A stretch of 56,532 bases of DNA from an uncultured Acetobacteraceae bacterium (GCA_937873175.1 CALMVT010000434.1:19603-76134), one strand, 5' to 3'. Shown: positions 11,238-25,529, numbered from the stretch's first letter. Numbers and translations are program-made. Notes: generated by a model from the letters alone, not told the origin.

Positions 11238-11252
11238 GTTCTATGTTGGTTC
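11238..11252. promoter_or_regulatory. Alphaproteobacterial LexA (SOS) box upstream of lexA
   Basis: GTTCTATGTTGGTTC = GTTC-N7-GTTC, 76 bp upstream of the lexA start. Confidence 0.85.
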
Positions 11253-11298
11253 GCCGATGCTTGTCAATGATTCCCGCGACCCGGCATGCGGCAGCACG

Positions 11299-12504
11299 CT
11301 ACAAGCCATCCAGATCCAACCGCAGCACGGGCACGTTGGCCCCGGCCTGCAACGCCGGCGCGTGCGGCGGGCGGAGGATCAAGCATCCGGCATTGGCCAG
11401 CAACAGCAGCAGCGACGAGTCCTGCCGATCGAACGGCGTGGCGACCAAGGTGCCGGCCGGGTCCGGCGTAAGGGCTGCCCGAAGGTGATCGGCCCGACGA
11501 TCATTCGCAGCCACAGGCGCAGTCAGTCGCGCCTCAACCGACCGCAGCGCATCGTTTGTCAGGCCGCAAAGCCGATTGAGCGCGGGCATAAGAAAAAGGA
11601 AGGCGCAGACAAAGGCCGAAACCGGGTTGCCGGGCAACCCGAGCACGGGTACGTCGCCAAGCCGCCCGAACAGCAGCGGCTTGCCCGGCCGCATCGCGAT
11701 GCGCCAGAAATCAAGGGCAAACCCGCGGGTCGCCAGGCTGGTCTGCACCAGGTCATGCTCGCCGACGCTGGCGCCGCCCGTGGTCAGCAGAAGGTCGATG
11801 CCGGACAGGCGGTCCGCCACGGAGGCGATGGCGGCCGAGTCGTCCGGCGCAATGGGCAGCACCAACGGGATGCCGCCGCCGGCCCGGACCAGCCCCGCCA
11901 AGGCGTGCGCGTTGGAACTGACGATGCTGCCCACCGCCAAAGGCTCGCCCGGCAGCACGATCTCGTCGCCGGTCGCCAGGATGGCGATGCGCGGCTGGCG
12001 GTGCACGGCGACCCACGGGTGGTTCGCCGCCGCGATCAGCCCGATGGCCCGTGCGCCCAGCCGGGCGCCGGCCGGCAACAAGGGGGCACCCTGGCGGAAA
12101 TCTTGGCCGGTGCGGCGGATGTGGCGCCCGGGCCGCGCCGCTTCCCGCACCGCAATCGAGTCGCCATCCCGGTCCACCTCCTCCTGCGGCAGCACACAAT
12201 CGGCGCCCTCCGGCACGACGCTCCCGGTGAACAGCCGGACGGCTTGGCCTTGTCCGACCTGGCCGGGAAACGGCCGGCCTGCGGGGGCGTGGCCAATCAC
12301 CGCGACCCGCGCGCCGGCTTGGCCGTCCTCCGCACGCAGCGCGTAGCCGTCCATGGCCGAAACGTCCGCAGGCGGTTGGGTCAGCCGGGCGTGCAGGGGA
12401 TTAGCAAGCACCCGGCCCCAAGCCTCCGGCAGGGAAACAGTCTCGGCCGGGGTGGGACGGAGCGGCCCGACAATGCGGGCACGGGCTTCCTCGACCGACA
12501 GCAT
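11299..12504 (-). CDS. moeA: Molybdopterin molybdenumtransferase MoeA
   Basis: MLSVEEARARIVGPLRPTPAETVSLPEAWGRVLA; DVSAMDGYALR; TTGGASVGEHD; LPGNPVSAFV. Confidence 0.95.
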   Translation of the reverse strand: MLSVEEARARIVGPLRPTPAETVSLPEAWGRVLANPLHARLTQPPADVSAMDGYALRAEDGQAGARVAVIGHAPAGRPFPGQVGQGQAVRLFTGSVVPEGADCVLPQEEVDRDGDSIAVREAARPGRHIRRTGQDFRQGAPLLPAGARLGARAIGLIAAANHPWVAVHRQPRIAILATGDEIVLPGEPLAVGSIVSSNAHALAGLVRAGGGIPLVLPIAPDDSAAIASVADRLSGIDLLLTTGGASVGEHDLVQTSLATRGFALDFWRIAMRPGKPLLFGRLGDVPVLGLPGNPVSAFVCAFLFLMPALNRLCGLTNDALRSVEARLTAPVAANDRRADHLRAALTPDPAGTLVATPFDRQDSSLLLLLANAGCLILRPPHAPALQAGANVPVLRLDLDGL

Positions 12505-12508
12505 CGCC

Positions 12509-12985
12509 TCACCCTTGCCGGAAGTCGCCGGACTTGCCGCCCGCTTTGTGCACGACGCGAAGCCCGTCGATCCGCATGCCCCGGTCGATCGCCTTGCACA
12601 TGTCATAAACCGTCAGCGCCGCAACGCTTGCAGCCGTCAGCGCCTCCATTTCCACCCCGGTGCGGCCCGTGGTGCGGACCGTGGCGGCGATGTCGATGCC
12701 GTCGCCGGACGGCGATGGTCCGAGATCAAGCGTGACCGCCGCAATCGGCAGCGGATGGCAGAGCGGGATGAGGTCCGCCGTGCGCTTCGCCGCCATGATG
12801 CCGGCCAACCGCGCCACGCCCAGCACGTCGCCCTTCTTGGCCTCTCCAGCCAGGATCACCCGCAGCGTATTCGGCAGCATCGCAACACTGACCCGCGCGG
12901 TCGCGGTTCGGTCAGTCTCCGCCTTGGCAGACACATCAACCATGACGGCCCGGCCCTCAGCATCGAAGTGCGTCAGACCCGACAC
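12509..12985 (-). CDS. moaC: Cyclic pyranopterin monophosphate synthase MoaC
   Basis: [61 protein letters not shown]. Confidence 0.96.
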   Translation of the reverse strand: MSGLTHFDAEGRAVMVDVSAKAETDRTATARVSVAMLPNTLRVILAGEAKKGDVLGVARLAGIMAAKRTADLIPLCHPLPIAAVTLDLGPSPSGDGIDIAATVRTTGRTGVEMEALTAASVAALTVYDMCKAIDRGMRIDGLRVVHKAGGKSGDFRQG

Positions 12986-13797
12986 TATGATGGGGTGCCC
13001 AGCAAGGCGCGAGTCGCGGCGCCGACATCGCGCTGGCGCAGGAGGCTTTCGCCGACCAAGAAGCAGGATGCCCCGGCGTCTGCCAAGCGTCGAACGTCGT
13101 CGTGACTGCGAATGCCGCTCTCGGCAATGAGGAACCGATCCGAGGGCACATGCGGCGCAAGCTCAGTCGTGGTCTGCAGGTCGGTTTGCAACGTCTTCAG
13201 GTTCCTGTTGTTGATCCCGATCAGCGATGTTTGCAGCCCCAAGGCACGGTCCAGTTCGGCCCGATTATGCACCTCGACCAGCACGTCCATATCCAGCGCC
13301 CGCGCGAGTTCCTCCAGTTCCCGTGCCTGATGGTCGGAGAGCGCCGCCATGATCAGCAGGATGCAGTCGGCGCCCATCAACCGGCTTTCGTAAACCTGCC
13401 AAGCGTCGAGCATGAAGTCCTTGCGTAGCACCGGCAACGGAACCGTAGCTCGGGCAACCTTCAGGTGGTCGGGCGAGCCTTGGAAGTAGGGAGCGTCTGT
13501 CAGCACGGACAAGCAGGTAGCGCCTGCATCGGCATAGGTCCGGGCCAGCAGCGAGGGGTGGAAATCAGGACGGATAACCCCGGCGGACGGTGAGGCCCGC
13601 TTGATCTCGGCAATCAGGCCGTAGCCGCCGCGGGCCACGGCCGCTTTCAGAGCGTGTCCGAAACTGCGGGTCGGATTGCGCCGCAGATGCATTCGGCTCG
13701 CGAGCACGGTCGCCGGCGTTTCGGCACGCCGACGCTCCACCTCGGTCAGCGTTTCCGCGCAGATCTGGGCCAACGTATCGGGGATCGCGACGTCCAT
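12985..13797 (-). CDS. trpC: Indole-3-glycerol phosphate synthase
   Basis: [53 protein letters not shown]. Confidence 0.96.
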   Translation of the reverse strand: MDVAIPDTLAQICAETLTEVERRRAETPATVLASRMHLRRNPTRSFGHALKAAVARGGYGLIAEIKRASPSAGVIRPDFHPSLLARTYADAGATCLSVLTDAPYFQGSPDHLKVARATVPLPVLRKDFMLDAWQVYESRLMGADCILLIMAALSDHQARELEELARALDMDVLVEVHNRAELDRALGLQTSLIGINNRNLKTLQTDLQTTTELAPHVPSDRFLIAESGIRSHDDVRRLADAGASCFLVGESLLRQRDVGAATRALLGTPS

Positions 13798-13816
13798 TTC
13801 ACTCACTCCACAGACA

Positions 13817-14824
13817 TCAAGCCGTTGCTTGCTGCAGCTTATCGAGCGCAGCAGCGGCGGAGCCATTGTCGATGGCCTCTGCCGCCCGCACCGCGCCCGA
13901 CCGCAAATCCTGCACCGCCCCGGCGACGATCAGCCCGGCAGCCGCGTTCAGCAGCACGGTGTCGCGGTAAGGCCCAGGCTCTCCGTGCAGCAACGCCCGC
14001 AGAGCGCCGGCGTTCGTTGCAGCGTCGCCGCCGCGGATGGCCTCAATCGGCGAGTGCGCCAACCCGGCGTCCGCCGGCGCCACGCTGAACTCCCGGTAGG
14101 CGCCGTCGTGCAGCGCCACGACCTGGCTCGGCCCGGCCAGGGTCAACTCATCCAGCCCTTGCCCGTGCACCAGCCAAGCGCGCTCGGTGCCGAGCGCGTG
14201 CAGAGTTTCGGCCATCGGCCGCAGCCAGATAGGGTCGTTGACGCCGGTTAGCTGCCGGCGCACCCCTGCCGGGTTGGCCAGCGGCCCCAGCAGGTTGAAG
14301 ATCGTGCGCGTGCCGAGTTCCACCCGTGGCCCGGCCGCGTGGCGCAGCGCCGCATGGTGCCGGGGGGCGAACAAGAACACGCACCTGGCAGCCGTCAGCA
14401 CGTCCGGCAAGCGGTCCAGCCCCACGTCCACGTTCACGCCCAGAGCGGCCAGCACGTCGGCACCGCCTGTCTGGGACGAAAGGGCGCGGTTCCCGTGCTT
14501 GGCGACCGGCACGCCGCAGCCGGCCAGCACGAACGTCACAGCCGTGGACACGTTGAGAGTGCCGGCGTTGTCGCCGCCGGTGCCGCAAACATCGACCGCG
14601 TCCGGCGGCGCCGCCATCGACGCCATGCGGGCGCGCATGGCGCGGACCGCCCCGGTCAGCTCCGCCACGGTTTCCCGCCGCACCCGCATCGCCATCAGCA
14701 GGCCGGCGATCTGCGCGGGCGTCGCCTCGCCGGACATGATGATGTCAAACGCCGCCTCGGCTTCTTCGGCCGACAAGGTGGCGCCGGAAGCGAGTCGGGC
14801 GAGAACAGGCTTGAGGCTGGCCAT
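13817..14824 (-). CDS. trpD: Anthranilate phosphoribosyltransferase
   Basis: [51 protein letters not shown]. Confidence 0.97.
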   Translation of the reverse strand: MASLKPVLARLASGATLSAEEAEAAFDIIMSGEATPAQIAGLLMAMRVRRETVAELTGAVRAMRARMASMAAPPDAVDVCGTGGDNAGTLNVSTAVTFVLAGCGVPVAKHGNRALSSQTGGADVLAALGVNVDVGLDRLPDVLTAARCVFLFAPRHHAALRHAAGPRVELGTRTIFNLLGPLANPAGVRRQLTGVNDPIWLRPMAETLHALGTERAWLVHGQGLDELTLAGPSQVVALHDGAYREFSVAPADAGLAHSPIEAIRGGDAATNAGALRALLHGEPGPYRDTVLLNAAAGLIVAGAVQDLRSGAVRAAEAIDNGSAAAALDKLQQATA

Positions 14825-14836
14825 GCGGCGCGGCGT

Positions 14837-15433
14837 TCAGGCGGCGCAGGCGGGCGCAGGCCGGCACGCAAGGGCCAGGAAATTCGCCAGGATCGTGTGC
14901 CCATGCTCCGACGCGATGCTTTCCGGGTGGAACTGCACGCCGAAGATCGGCAGGCTGCGATGGCGCAGGCCCATGATGGTGCCGTCCTCCGTCCAGGCCG
15001 TCGGCATCAGCACCGGGGGCAGGGTGTCCGGCTCGACGACCAGGCTATGGTAGCGCGTGGCCTCGAACGGGCTGGGCAGCTTTGCGAACACGTCGGTGCC
15101 ACCGTGGCGGATCGGGCTGAGCTTGCCGTGCATGGGGCGGTCCGCCCGCACCACCCGGCCGCCGAACGCCTGGCCGATGGCCTGGTGCCCCAGGCACACG
15201 CCCAGCACCGGGATGCCCTCGGCAGCCGCGGCGTCGATCAGGTCGAGGCAGACGCCCGCCTCATTCGGCGTGCAGGGACCAGGCGAGAGCACGACGGCGT
15301 CAGGCGCCAGGGCCAGCGCGTCGGCGGCCGAAAGGTCGTCGTTGCGCCGCACGGTGCAGAACACGCCGAGGTCGCCCAGGAAATGCACCAGGTTGAAGGT
15401 GAAGCTGTCGTAGTTGTCGATCAGCAGGAGCAT
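14837..15433 (-). CDS. trpG: Anthranilate synthase component II (glutamine amidotransferase)
   Basis: MLLLIDNYDSFTFNLVHFLGDLG; VLGVCLGHQAIGQAFGG; GVQFHPESIAS. Confidence 0.97.
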   Translation of the reverse strand: MLLLIDNYDSFTFNLVHFLGDLGVFCTVRRNDDLSAADALALAPDAVVLSPGPCTPNEAGVCLDLIDAAAAEGIPVLGVCLGHQAIGQAFGGRVVRADRPMHGKLSPIRHGGTDVFAKLPSPFEATRYHSLVVEPDTLPPVLMPTAWTEDGTIMGLRHRSLPIFGVQFHPESIASEHGHTILANFLALACRPAPACAA

Positions 15434-15436
15434 GGC

Positions 15437-16948
15437 TCAGGCTTTCAGGGCGGCGAAGCGCACCGCCTCCTCGGCGGCGCGGAACAGGGCGCGGGATTTT
15501 TGCCGGGTTTCCTCGTACTCGCCGAGGGCCGTGCTGTCCGCCACCACGCCGCCGCCAGCCTGCACGAACATCGTGCCGTCCTTCACCACGGCGGTGCGCA
15601 GCCCGATGCAGGTGTCCATGGTGCCGTTAGCGGCAAAGTAGCCGATGCACCCGGCGTAGATGCCCCGCCGGGTCGGCTCCAGCTCCTCGATGATCTGCAT
15701 GGCGCGGATCTTGGGCGCGCCGGTCAGCGTGCCCGCGGGGAACCCGGCGATCAGCGCGTCGAGCGCTTCAAGTTCCGGCTTGAGTCGGCCCTCGACGGTG
15801 GAGGAAATGTGCATCACGTGGCTGAACCGCTCGATGCGGAAGCTTTCAGCGACCCGCACGCTGCCCAGCTCGGCCACGCGGCCCACATCGTTGCGGCCGA
15901 GGTCGAGCAGCATCAGGTGCTCGGCCCGCTCCTTGGGGTCGGCCAGCAGCTCGGCTTCCAGCCGCTCGTCGTCCGCACGGGTGGCGCCGCGGGGTCGAGT
16001 GCCGGCCAGCGGGCGAATGGTGACAACCCCGTCGCGCAACCGCACCAGCACCTCGGGACTGCTGCCCACCACGGCGAAGCCGCCGAAATCGAGGAAGAAC
16101 AGGAACGGCGCCGGGTTGATGCGGCGGAGCGCGCGGTAAAGGGAGAACGGCGGCAGCGCGAAGGGCACGGAGAAGCGTTGGCTCGGCACGATCTGGAACG
16201 CATCGCCGGCGACGATGTATTCCTTCATGCGCTCGACGATGCCCATGAACTCGGCCTGCGTCATGTTGGACACCGGCTCCGGCTGTGGCGGCAGCGCCAC
16301 GGGCGGGGCGGCGTGGGGCAGGGGACGCATGAGCGCCGCGTCGGCCTGGGCTAGCGCGGATTGCGCCATGTCCCACGCCTGCTGGGCGGAAACGCCGGGC
16401 TGCGGGTAGATGGGGGCGGCCAGCGTCAGCGTATCGGCCACGTTGTCGAACACGGCGAACAGCGTCGGGCGGATCAGGATGGCGTCCGGCAGGCCGAGCG
16501 CATCCACGTTCTTGTCCGGCAGCCGCTCCATCAAGCGCACCATGTCGTAGCCGAGGTAGCCGACCAAGCCGCCCAGCATCGGAGGCAGGTGCTCCGGCAG
16601 GTCGAGCTGCGCTTCCGCGATCAGCGCCCGCAGGCTGTCCAGCGGCGCTCGCTCCTCCGCGGCAAAGGCGTGCGGGGCCGAGCGCGCGTGCCGGTTGATT
16701 TCGGCCTGGCCGCCCTGGCAGCGCCAGATCAGGTCAGGCTCCATGCCAATGATCGAGTAGCGGCTGCGGGCGGCGCCGCCCTCAATGCTTTCCAGCAAAA
16801 ACGTGTTCGCCCGCCCGGCGGCGAGCTTCAGGTAAGCCGCGACCGGCGTTTCAAGGTCGGCGACCCCGGTGGTCCAGATCAGGGTGCCGCGCCCGACGTC
16901 GTATGCGGTACGGAAAGCGGCCTGGGATGGCGAAGCGGAAGCGTTCAT
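15437..16948 (-). CDS. trpE: Anthranilate synthase component I
   Basis: IVPSQRFSVPF; IRPLAGTRPRGATRADDERLEAELLADPKERAEHLMLLDLGRNDVGRV. Confidence 0.96.
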   Translation of the reverse strand: MNASASPSQAAFRTAYDVGRGTLIWTTGVADLETPVAAYLKLAAGRANTFLLESIEGGAARSRYSIIGMEPDLIWRCQGGQAEINRHARSAPHAFAAEERAPLDSLRALIAEAQLDLPEHLPPMLGGLVGYLGYDMVRLMERLPDKNVDALGLPDAILIRPTLFAVFDNVADTLTLAAPIYPQPGVSAQQAWDMAQSALAQADAALMRPLPHAAPPVALPPQPEPVSNMTQAEFMGIVERMKEYIVAGDAFQIVPSQRFSVPFALPPFSLYRALRRINPAPFLFFLDFGGFAVVGSSPEVLVRLRDGVVTIRPLAGTRPRGATRADDERLEAELLADPKERAEHLMLLDLGRNDVGRVAELGSVRVAESFRIERFSHVMHISSTVEGRLKPELEALDALIAGFPAGTLTGAPKIRAMQIIEELEPTRRGIYAGCIGYFAANGTMDTCIGLRTAVVKDGTMFVQAGGGVVADSTALGEYEETRQKSRALFRAAEEAVRFAALKA

Positions 16949-16958
16949 GCGTCGATGC

Positions 16959-18851
16959 TCAAGGTTGCGCCATGCTGTCCAGCAGAGTCCGGTTCACCAA
17001 AGGCTTGGCCTGCGTCCGCAGGGCAGCGGCGACCGTCAGCTCTATGTCTTGGCTGATGGCCTGGGTGAGTGCCGTGCGGATCTGCGCCGTGCCCAAAGGG
17101 TCGGCGGCCGCGTCGGGTGCCGCGATCTCGGCAAGCGACACGACGTAGAAGGTCTCCGGCGCCTCGATCATCGTCGTTTCGCCCGGCTTCAGGTTGAACA
17201 GCGGCTCGGTCATCTCCGTGGGCACGCCAGGGGTGGGCTGGGCGCGGGCCACCGGGGGCGTGCGCTCCAGGCGCAGCCCGGCAATTGTCGCGGCGTCATC
17301 CAGGCTCGACCCCGCCTGGGCCGCGGTCAGCAGCTTCGCTGCCGCGCGTTCCTGCTCCTTGCGCCGGGCGTCGCGCTCCCAGTCCTCGCGCAGTTGCGCT
17401 TCGACGGCGGCGAACGGCTTGCGGGCGGCGGGAGTGATGTCCTCGACGGATACGGCGAAGTAGGACTGGTCAGGCCCCTCGGTCATCCGCGCCGGCTCGT
17501 TCTTGCCGAGCGCGAAGGCCGCCGTCACCAGCGCCTGTTTCAGGGCCGGGGAGCCTGGGATGGGGGCAGGCTGGCCGGCGGGCGTATTGCCCTGGGCGTC
17601 CAGCGTGCCGGTCACCGCGGCGACGCCGAGGTCGCCCGGCAGGTCGTCAAGGCTGCCGCTGGCGGACAGCGCGTCCTCAAGCTTGTTGGCCCGCGCGTAA
17701 ACCTGGTCCAATGCGCGTTCCCGGGCCAGCTTCGCACGGATTTCGTCGGCGGACTGCGCCAAGGACCTCTCGCTGCCGGCCGTCACTCCCGTCACCCGGA
17801 ACACCTGCCAGCCGAGCGCCGACTGGATCGGGCCGGTCACCGTCTCGGCAGGGGCCGCGAACACGGCCTGGCCAAGCTCGGGGGCCGGGAACTCGGCCGG
17901 GGTCGCATTGTCCAGCGACGCCGCCGATGCGCCTGCAGCGGCGGCCGCCTTCTGCACTGCGTCCCAATCGGCGCCGGCGATCCAGGCGGTCGCGAGATCC
18001 TTGGCGTGCGTCTCGTCCTGCGCGACGACCACCTCGACCGAACGCTTCTCCGGGGACACGTACTCGGCCTTGTGCTGCTCGTAGTAGGCGCCGATGTCGG
18101 CGTCCGGCACTTCGATGTCGCGGGCCACGGTGTCGGGGGACAGGATCACCGCCTTGACCCGGCGGAACTCGGGCGCGCTGTAGCGGTCGCCGTTGTTATC
18201 ATAAGCGCGCTGCAGGTCGGCTTCGGTCGGCACGAGCGGCTCGGCGGCGGCGGCGAACGGCAACTCGACATACTGGGCGGTCCGAGTTTCGCGCTGAAAG
18301 GCGAACACCTGCGCGGTCAGCACCTCCGGCGGCGCCGCGCCGACCTGCACGGCCTCCATCAACTGCCGCTGACCGAGGTCGGAGCGCATAAGGTCAAGGA
18401 AGCGCGGCTCGGTCAGGTTGTTGTTGCGCAGCAGCGCCTCGAAGCGCGCGCGGTCGAAGGTGCCCCCGGCGCCGCGAAAGGCCGGGATGTCGAACACCGC
18501 GGCCCGCAGGGCCTCGTCCGGCACCACGATGCCCAAGCGGCTGACCTCGTTCTGGATGGCGGCCTGCACAATCAGCCGGTCCAGCACCTGCCCGGCGACG
18601 GCCTGGCGGATGGCGGGCGTCGGCTCGGTCTTGCCGCCCAACATGCGGCTCACCTGGGCGAGTTGGGTCCGCATCGCTTCTTGAAACTCGGGCGCCTCGA
18701 TCTTGCGGTCGCCGACCGTGGCAACAGCGCTGTCGCGGCCGACATTGCGCACGACATCGGCGATGCCCCACAATCCGAACGAGGCGATCAGCACGAGGAA
18801 GAAGGCCCGCGCGGCCCAGGTGCTGAGGAATCGGCGAAACAAGGAGAGCAT
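16959..18851 (-). CDS. Peptidylprolyl isomerase, PpiD/SurA-type membrane-anchored folding factor
   Basis: MLSLFRRFLSTWAARAFFLVLIASFGLWGIADVVRNVG with SurA_N-like start and parvulin-like body. Confidence 0.85.
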   Translation of the reverse strand: MLSLFRRFLSTWAARAFFLVLIASFGLWGIADVVRNVGRDSAVATVGDRKIEAPEFQEAMRTQLAQVSRMLGGKTEPTPAIRQAVAGQVLDRLIVQAAIQNEVSRLGIVVPDEALRAAVFDIPAFRGAGGTFDRARFEALLRNNNLTEPRFLDLMRSDLGQRQLMEAVQVGAAPPEVLTAQVFAFQRETRTAQYVELPFAAAAEPLVPTEADLQRAYDNNGDRYSAPEFRRVKAVILSPDTVARDIEVPDADIGAYYEQHKAEYVSPEKRSVEVVVAQDETHAKDLATAWIAGADWDAVQKAAAAAGASAASLDNATPAEFPAPELGQAVFAAPAETVTGPIQSALGWQVFRVTGVTAGSERSLAQSADEIRAKLARERALDQVYARANKLEDALSASGSLDDLPGDLGVAAVTGTLDAQGNTPAGQPAPIPGSPALKQALVTAAFALGKNEPARMTEGPDQSYFAVSVEDITPAARKPFAAVEAQLREDWERDARRKEQERAAAKLLTAAQAGSSLDDAATIAGLRLERTPPVARAQPTPGVPTEMTEPLFNLKPGETTMIEAPETFYVVSLAEIAAPDAAADPLGTAQIRTALTQAISQDIELTVAAALRTQAKPLVNRTLLDSMAQP

Positions 18852-18952
18852 GCGGTGCGTATCCAGTGTACGAGCCGGCACCATACGGAGGCTGCCGGAC
18901 TTTTGCCAGATGCGGGCGCCGGCTTGCGTTGGGGAAAAAAGGAGGACGCGCG

Positions 18953-19687
18953 TTGCGCCAACTGATCGCCGGGAACTGGAAGATGAACGGCTTGCGAGCC
19001 GATGCTGCCGTACTCGCGGCGGCGCTGGCGTTGGGGCTGGAGCGGCCTGCCAAGTGCGACGTGCTGGTTTGCCCGCCGGCGACCGTGCTGGCCGCGGTGG
19101 CCGACGCGCTGGCCGGCAGCGGCGTGATGGTGGGAGGGCAGGACTGCCACCCTGAACCTTCCGGCGCGCGCACTGGGGACGTGTCGGCGCCGATGCTGCG
19201 CGATGCGGGCGCCGCGTGGGTGATCCTTGGGCATTCGGAGCGTCGGCTAGGCTATAGCGAGTCGAATGCCCTGGTGCGGGAAAAGGCGTGCACCGCGGTG
19301 GCCGCCGGCCTGACGCCCATCGTATGTGTGGGGGAAACGGAGCAGCAGCGCCTGTCCGGCATCGCGGAAACCGTGGTGGCGGCGCAGATCGACGGCAGTG
19401 TGCCGCCGGGCTTTGCGGGGGTGGTCGCCTATGAGCCGATCTGGGCCATCGGCACCGGGCGGACCGCGTCCGAGGACGACATCGTGGCGATGCACCGCTG
19501 CATACGCAGCCAATTGACGGAAACCTTGGGGGAAGCCGGGGAGGGCCTACGCATCCTGTATGGCGGGTCGGTGAAGCCGGCCGGCGCTGCCGCCTTGCTC
19601 GTGCTGCCCGGGGTGGGCGGCGCGCTGGTGGGTGGCGCGAGCCTGGTGGCCGCAGACTTCCTCAGCATCGTGCGGGCGGCTGGCTAA
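18953..19687 (+). CDS. tpiA: Triosephosphate isomerase (TTG start)
   Basis: LRQLIAGNWKMNG from TTG at 18953 after ggagg; WVILGHSERR; AYEPIWAIGTG. Confidence 0.95.
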   Translation: MRQLIAGNWKMNGLRADAAVLAAALALGLERPAKCDVLVCPPATVLAAVADALAGSGVMVGGQDCHPEPSGARTGDVSAPMLRDAGAAWVILGHSERRLGYSESNALVREKACTAVAAGLTPIVCVGETEQQRLSGIAETVVAAQIDGSVPPGFAGVVAYEPIWAIGTGRTASEDDIVAMHRCIRSQLTETLGEAGEGLRILYGGSVKPAGAAALLVLPGVGGALVGGASLVAADFLSIVRAAG

Positions 19688-19745
19688 GTCCGGGGCGCAA
19701 CAGTTCGTCTTTGCAATCGGGCCTTGCATCGCTAGAACGCGCGGC

Positions 19746-20096
19746 ATGACCACTGTTCTGCTGATTATCCATTTGTTCGTCACCCTGGCCCTGATCGGCG
19801 TCGTGCTGATCCAGCGGAGCGAGGGCGGCGGCTTAGGCATCGGTACGACGCAGGGCATGGGTGGCTTTATGTCCGGACGCGGCACCACGAATCTGCTGAC
19901 GCGCACGACGGCGATCCTGGGCACGACGTTCTTCGTGCTGTCATTGGCGCTCGCGTTGCTGAACCGCGGCACGGTCGGCGGCGGGCGGTCGCTGCTCGAC
20001 AGCCCGCCGGCGGCGGCCCCGGCCACTGCGCCGACCAGTGAGCCGGCGCCCACCCCGGCACCAGCGCCCAAGGGCCCGACGGTACCGACGAACTGA
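19746..20096 (+). CDS. secG: Preprotein translocase subunit SecG
   Basis: MTTVLLIIHLFVTLALIGVVLIQRSEGGGLGIG; GRGTTNLLTRTTAILGTTFF; Ala/Pro tail. Confidence 0.93.
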   Translation: MTTVLLIIHLFVTLALIGVVLIQRSEGGGLGIGTTQGMGGFMSGRGTTNLLTRTTAILGTTFFVLSLALALLNRGTVGGGRSLLDSPPAAAPATAPTSEPAPTPAPAPKGPTVPTN

Positions 20097-23933
<3,837 letters not shown>

Positions 23934-23993
23934 GGCATCGCATCCGTTGCCGAAACGAAGTATTCTGTGCGCGAAGCGGGCTAGGGGCATGCC

Positions 23994-24323
23994 ATGAGCT
24001 GGAGCGGGACATTGCGGCGGCAGGCAAAGGCGGCAGTTGCGCCGGCCGTGTTCCTGGGCCTTGCCGGGTATTTCGGCTGGAACGCCACGCAGGGTGCGCG
24101 GGGTTCGCAGGCTTATGCCGTGCGCCAGGAGCAATTGAAGGCGGTAGAGGCCGAGTTGCTCCGCGCCACGACGGAGCGCGACATGTGGGAACGCCGGGTC
24201 GCTGGGCTGCGAGACAAGCGGCTTGACCCTGACACGCTGGACGAGCGGGCGCGCGCCATGCTCAACGTTGCCGACCCGTCCGACGTCGTGATGCCGTATG
24301 GCGTGGGCAAGCGCCTGTTCTGA
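23994..24323 (+). CDS. Septum formation initiator (FtsB/DivIC family)
   Basis: TM segment near N-terminus, coiled coil, ERDMWERRVAGLRDKRLDPDTLDERARAMLNVADPSDVV. Confidence 0.85.
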   Translation: MSWSGTLRRQAKAAVAPAVFLGLAGYFGWNATQGARGSQAYAVRQEQLKAVEAELLRATTERDMWERRVAGLRDKRLDPDTLDERARAMLNVADPSDVVMPYGVGKRLF

Positions 24324-24436
24324 CCAGGGTCGGCGTCGAGGCTTGCCGGGTTTTGGCTGAGCGACGGCCTCTATTGCATTGCACAACAAGAGTTCTTTGG
24401 TCAGCGGACTTGTCGTGATCAAGCACGGTCGCTAGG

Positions 24437-24463
24437 TGTTGGACACATACCCTACGTCCGACA
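24437..24463 (+). promoter_or_regulatory. Inverted repeat / 5'UTR hairpin abutting the pdhA ribosome-binding site
   Basis: TGTTGGAC-N11-GTCCGACA, 8-bp RNA stem with one G.U, just before aggag and the ATG at 24476. Confidence 0.4.
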
Positions 24464-24475
24464 GGAGCGACGCGC

Positions 24476-25525
24476 ATGGCGCAGGCAGCCGAGACACGGA
24501 AGCGCGGCAAAGACTCTGAGTCCTCGAATTCTGTGACGTCCCAGCCTCCTGCCACCAACCAGGCCATGAGCCGGGAACAACTCGTCAAGGCTTACGGCGA
24601 CATGCTGCTGATCCGGCGGTTCGAGGAGAAAGCCGGACAGCTTTATGGCATGGGCCTGATCGGCGGTTTCTGTCACCTTTACATCGGGCAGGAAGCCGTA
24701 GTGGTCGGCATTCAAATGGCGTTGTCCGAGGGCGATCAGGTGATCACGTCATATCGCGACCACGGCCACATGCTGGCGACCGGCATGGAGCCGCGCGGCG
24801 TCATGGCGGAACTGACCGGGCGCAGTGGCGGCTATTCCAAGGGCAAGGGCGGCTCCATGCACATGTTCAGCAAAGAGAAACGCTTCTTCGGCGGCCATGG
24901 CATCGTGGGTGCGCAGGTGAGCCTGGGCACAGGGCTTGCAATGGCGAACTGGTATCGCGGCAACGACCGGGTATGCGCCACGTATTTCGGCGACGGCGCA
25001 TCGAGTCAGGGCCAGGTTTATGAAAGCTTTAACCTGGCAGCGCTGATGAAGCTGCCCTGCATCTACGTCATCGAGAACAACAAGTATGGCATGGGTACCA
25101 GCTTGGAGCGCGCCTCGGCATCGCATGACCTTTCGGTCAACGGGGCGCCTTGGAGCATCCCTGGCGCCAAGGTTGACGGCATGGACGTGACGGCGGTCAA
25201 GGCGGCTGCGGACGTGGCCGTGGCGCATTGCCGGTCCGGCGCCGGGCCCTACTTGATGGAGGTCCAGACCTATCGCTACCGCGGCCATTCCATGTCGGAC
25301 CCGGCCAAATACCGCACCCGCGATGAGGTGCAGAAGATGCGCACCGAGCGGGATTGCATTGAGGCGGTGCGACACCTGCTGGAAGCGGCCGGCATGGGCG
25401 AGGACGAGTTCAAGGCGATTGATGCCGCCGTAAAGGCCCGCGTCCAGGAGGCGGCCGACTTCGCGCAAAGCAGCCCTGAGCCGGACGAGCGCGAACTGTG
25501 GACCGACGTTCTGGTTGAGGGCTGA
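24476..25525 (+). CDS. pdhA: Pyruvate dehydrogenase E1 alpha subunit
   Basis: [78 protein letters not shown]. Confidence 0.96.
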   Translation: MAQAAETRKRGKDSESSNSVTSQPPATNQAMSREQLVKAYGDMLLIRRFEEKAGQLYGMGLIGGFCHLYIGQEAVVVGIQMALSEGDQVITSYRDHGHMLATGMEPRGVMAELTGRSGGYSKGKGGSMHMFSKEKRFFGGHGIVGAQVSLGTGLAMANWYRGNDRVCATYFGDGASSQGQVYESFNLAALMKLPCIYVIENNKYGMGTSLERASASHDLSVNGAPWSIPGAKVDGMDVTAVKAAADVAVAHCRSGAGPYLMEVQTYRYRGHSMSDPAKYRTRDEVQKMRTERDCIEAVRHLLEAAGMGEDEFKAIDAAVKARVQEAADFAQSSPEPDERELWTDVLVEG

Positions 25526-25529
25526 AGGC

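Noticed and set aside
14339-16354. 671-aa plus-strand ORF
   Set aside because: Antisense shadow of trpD/trpG/trpE
16869-18965. 698-aa plus-strand ORF
   Set aside because: Lies antisense to the well-supported isomerase/trpE genes; R/G/A/H-rich composition typical of GC-rich shadow frames
23940-24475. Possible tRNA or small RNA gene around ftsB/pdhA
   Set aside because: No cloverleaf or known RNA motif visible by eye; only the hairpin reported above
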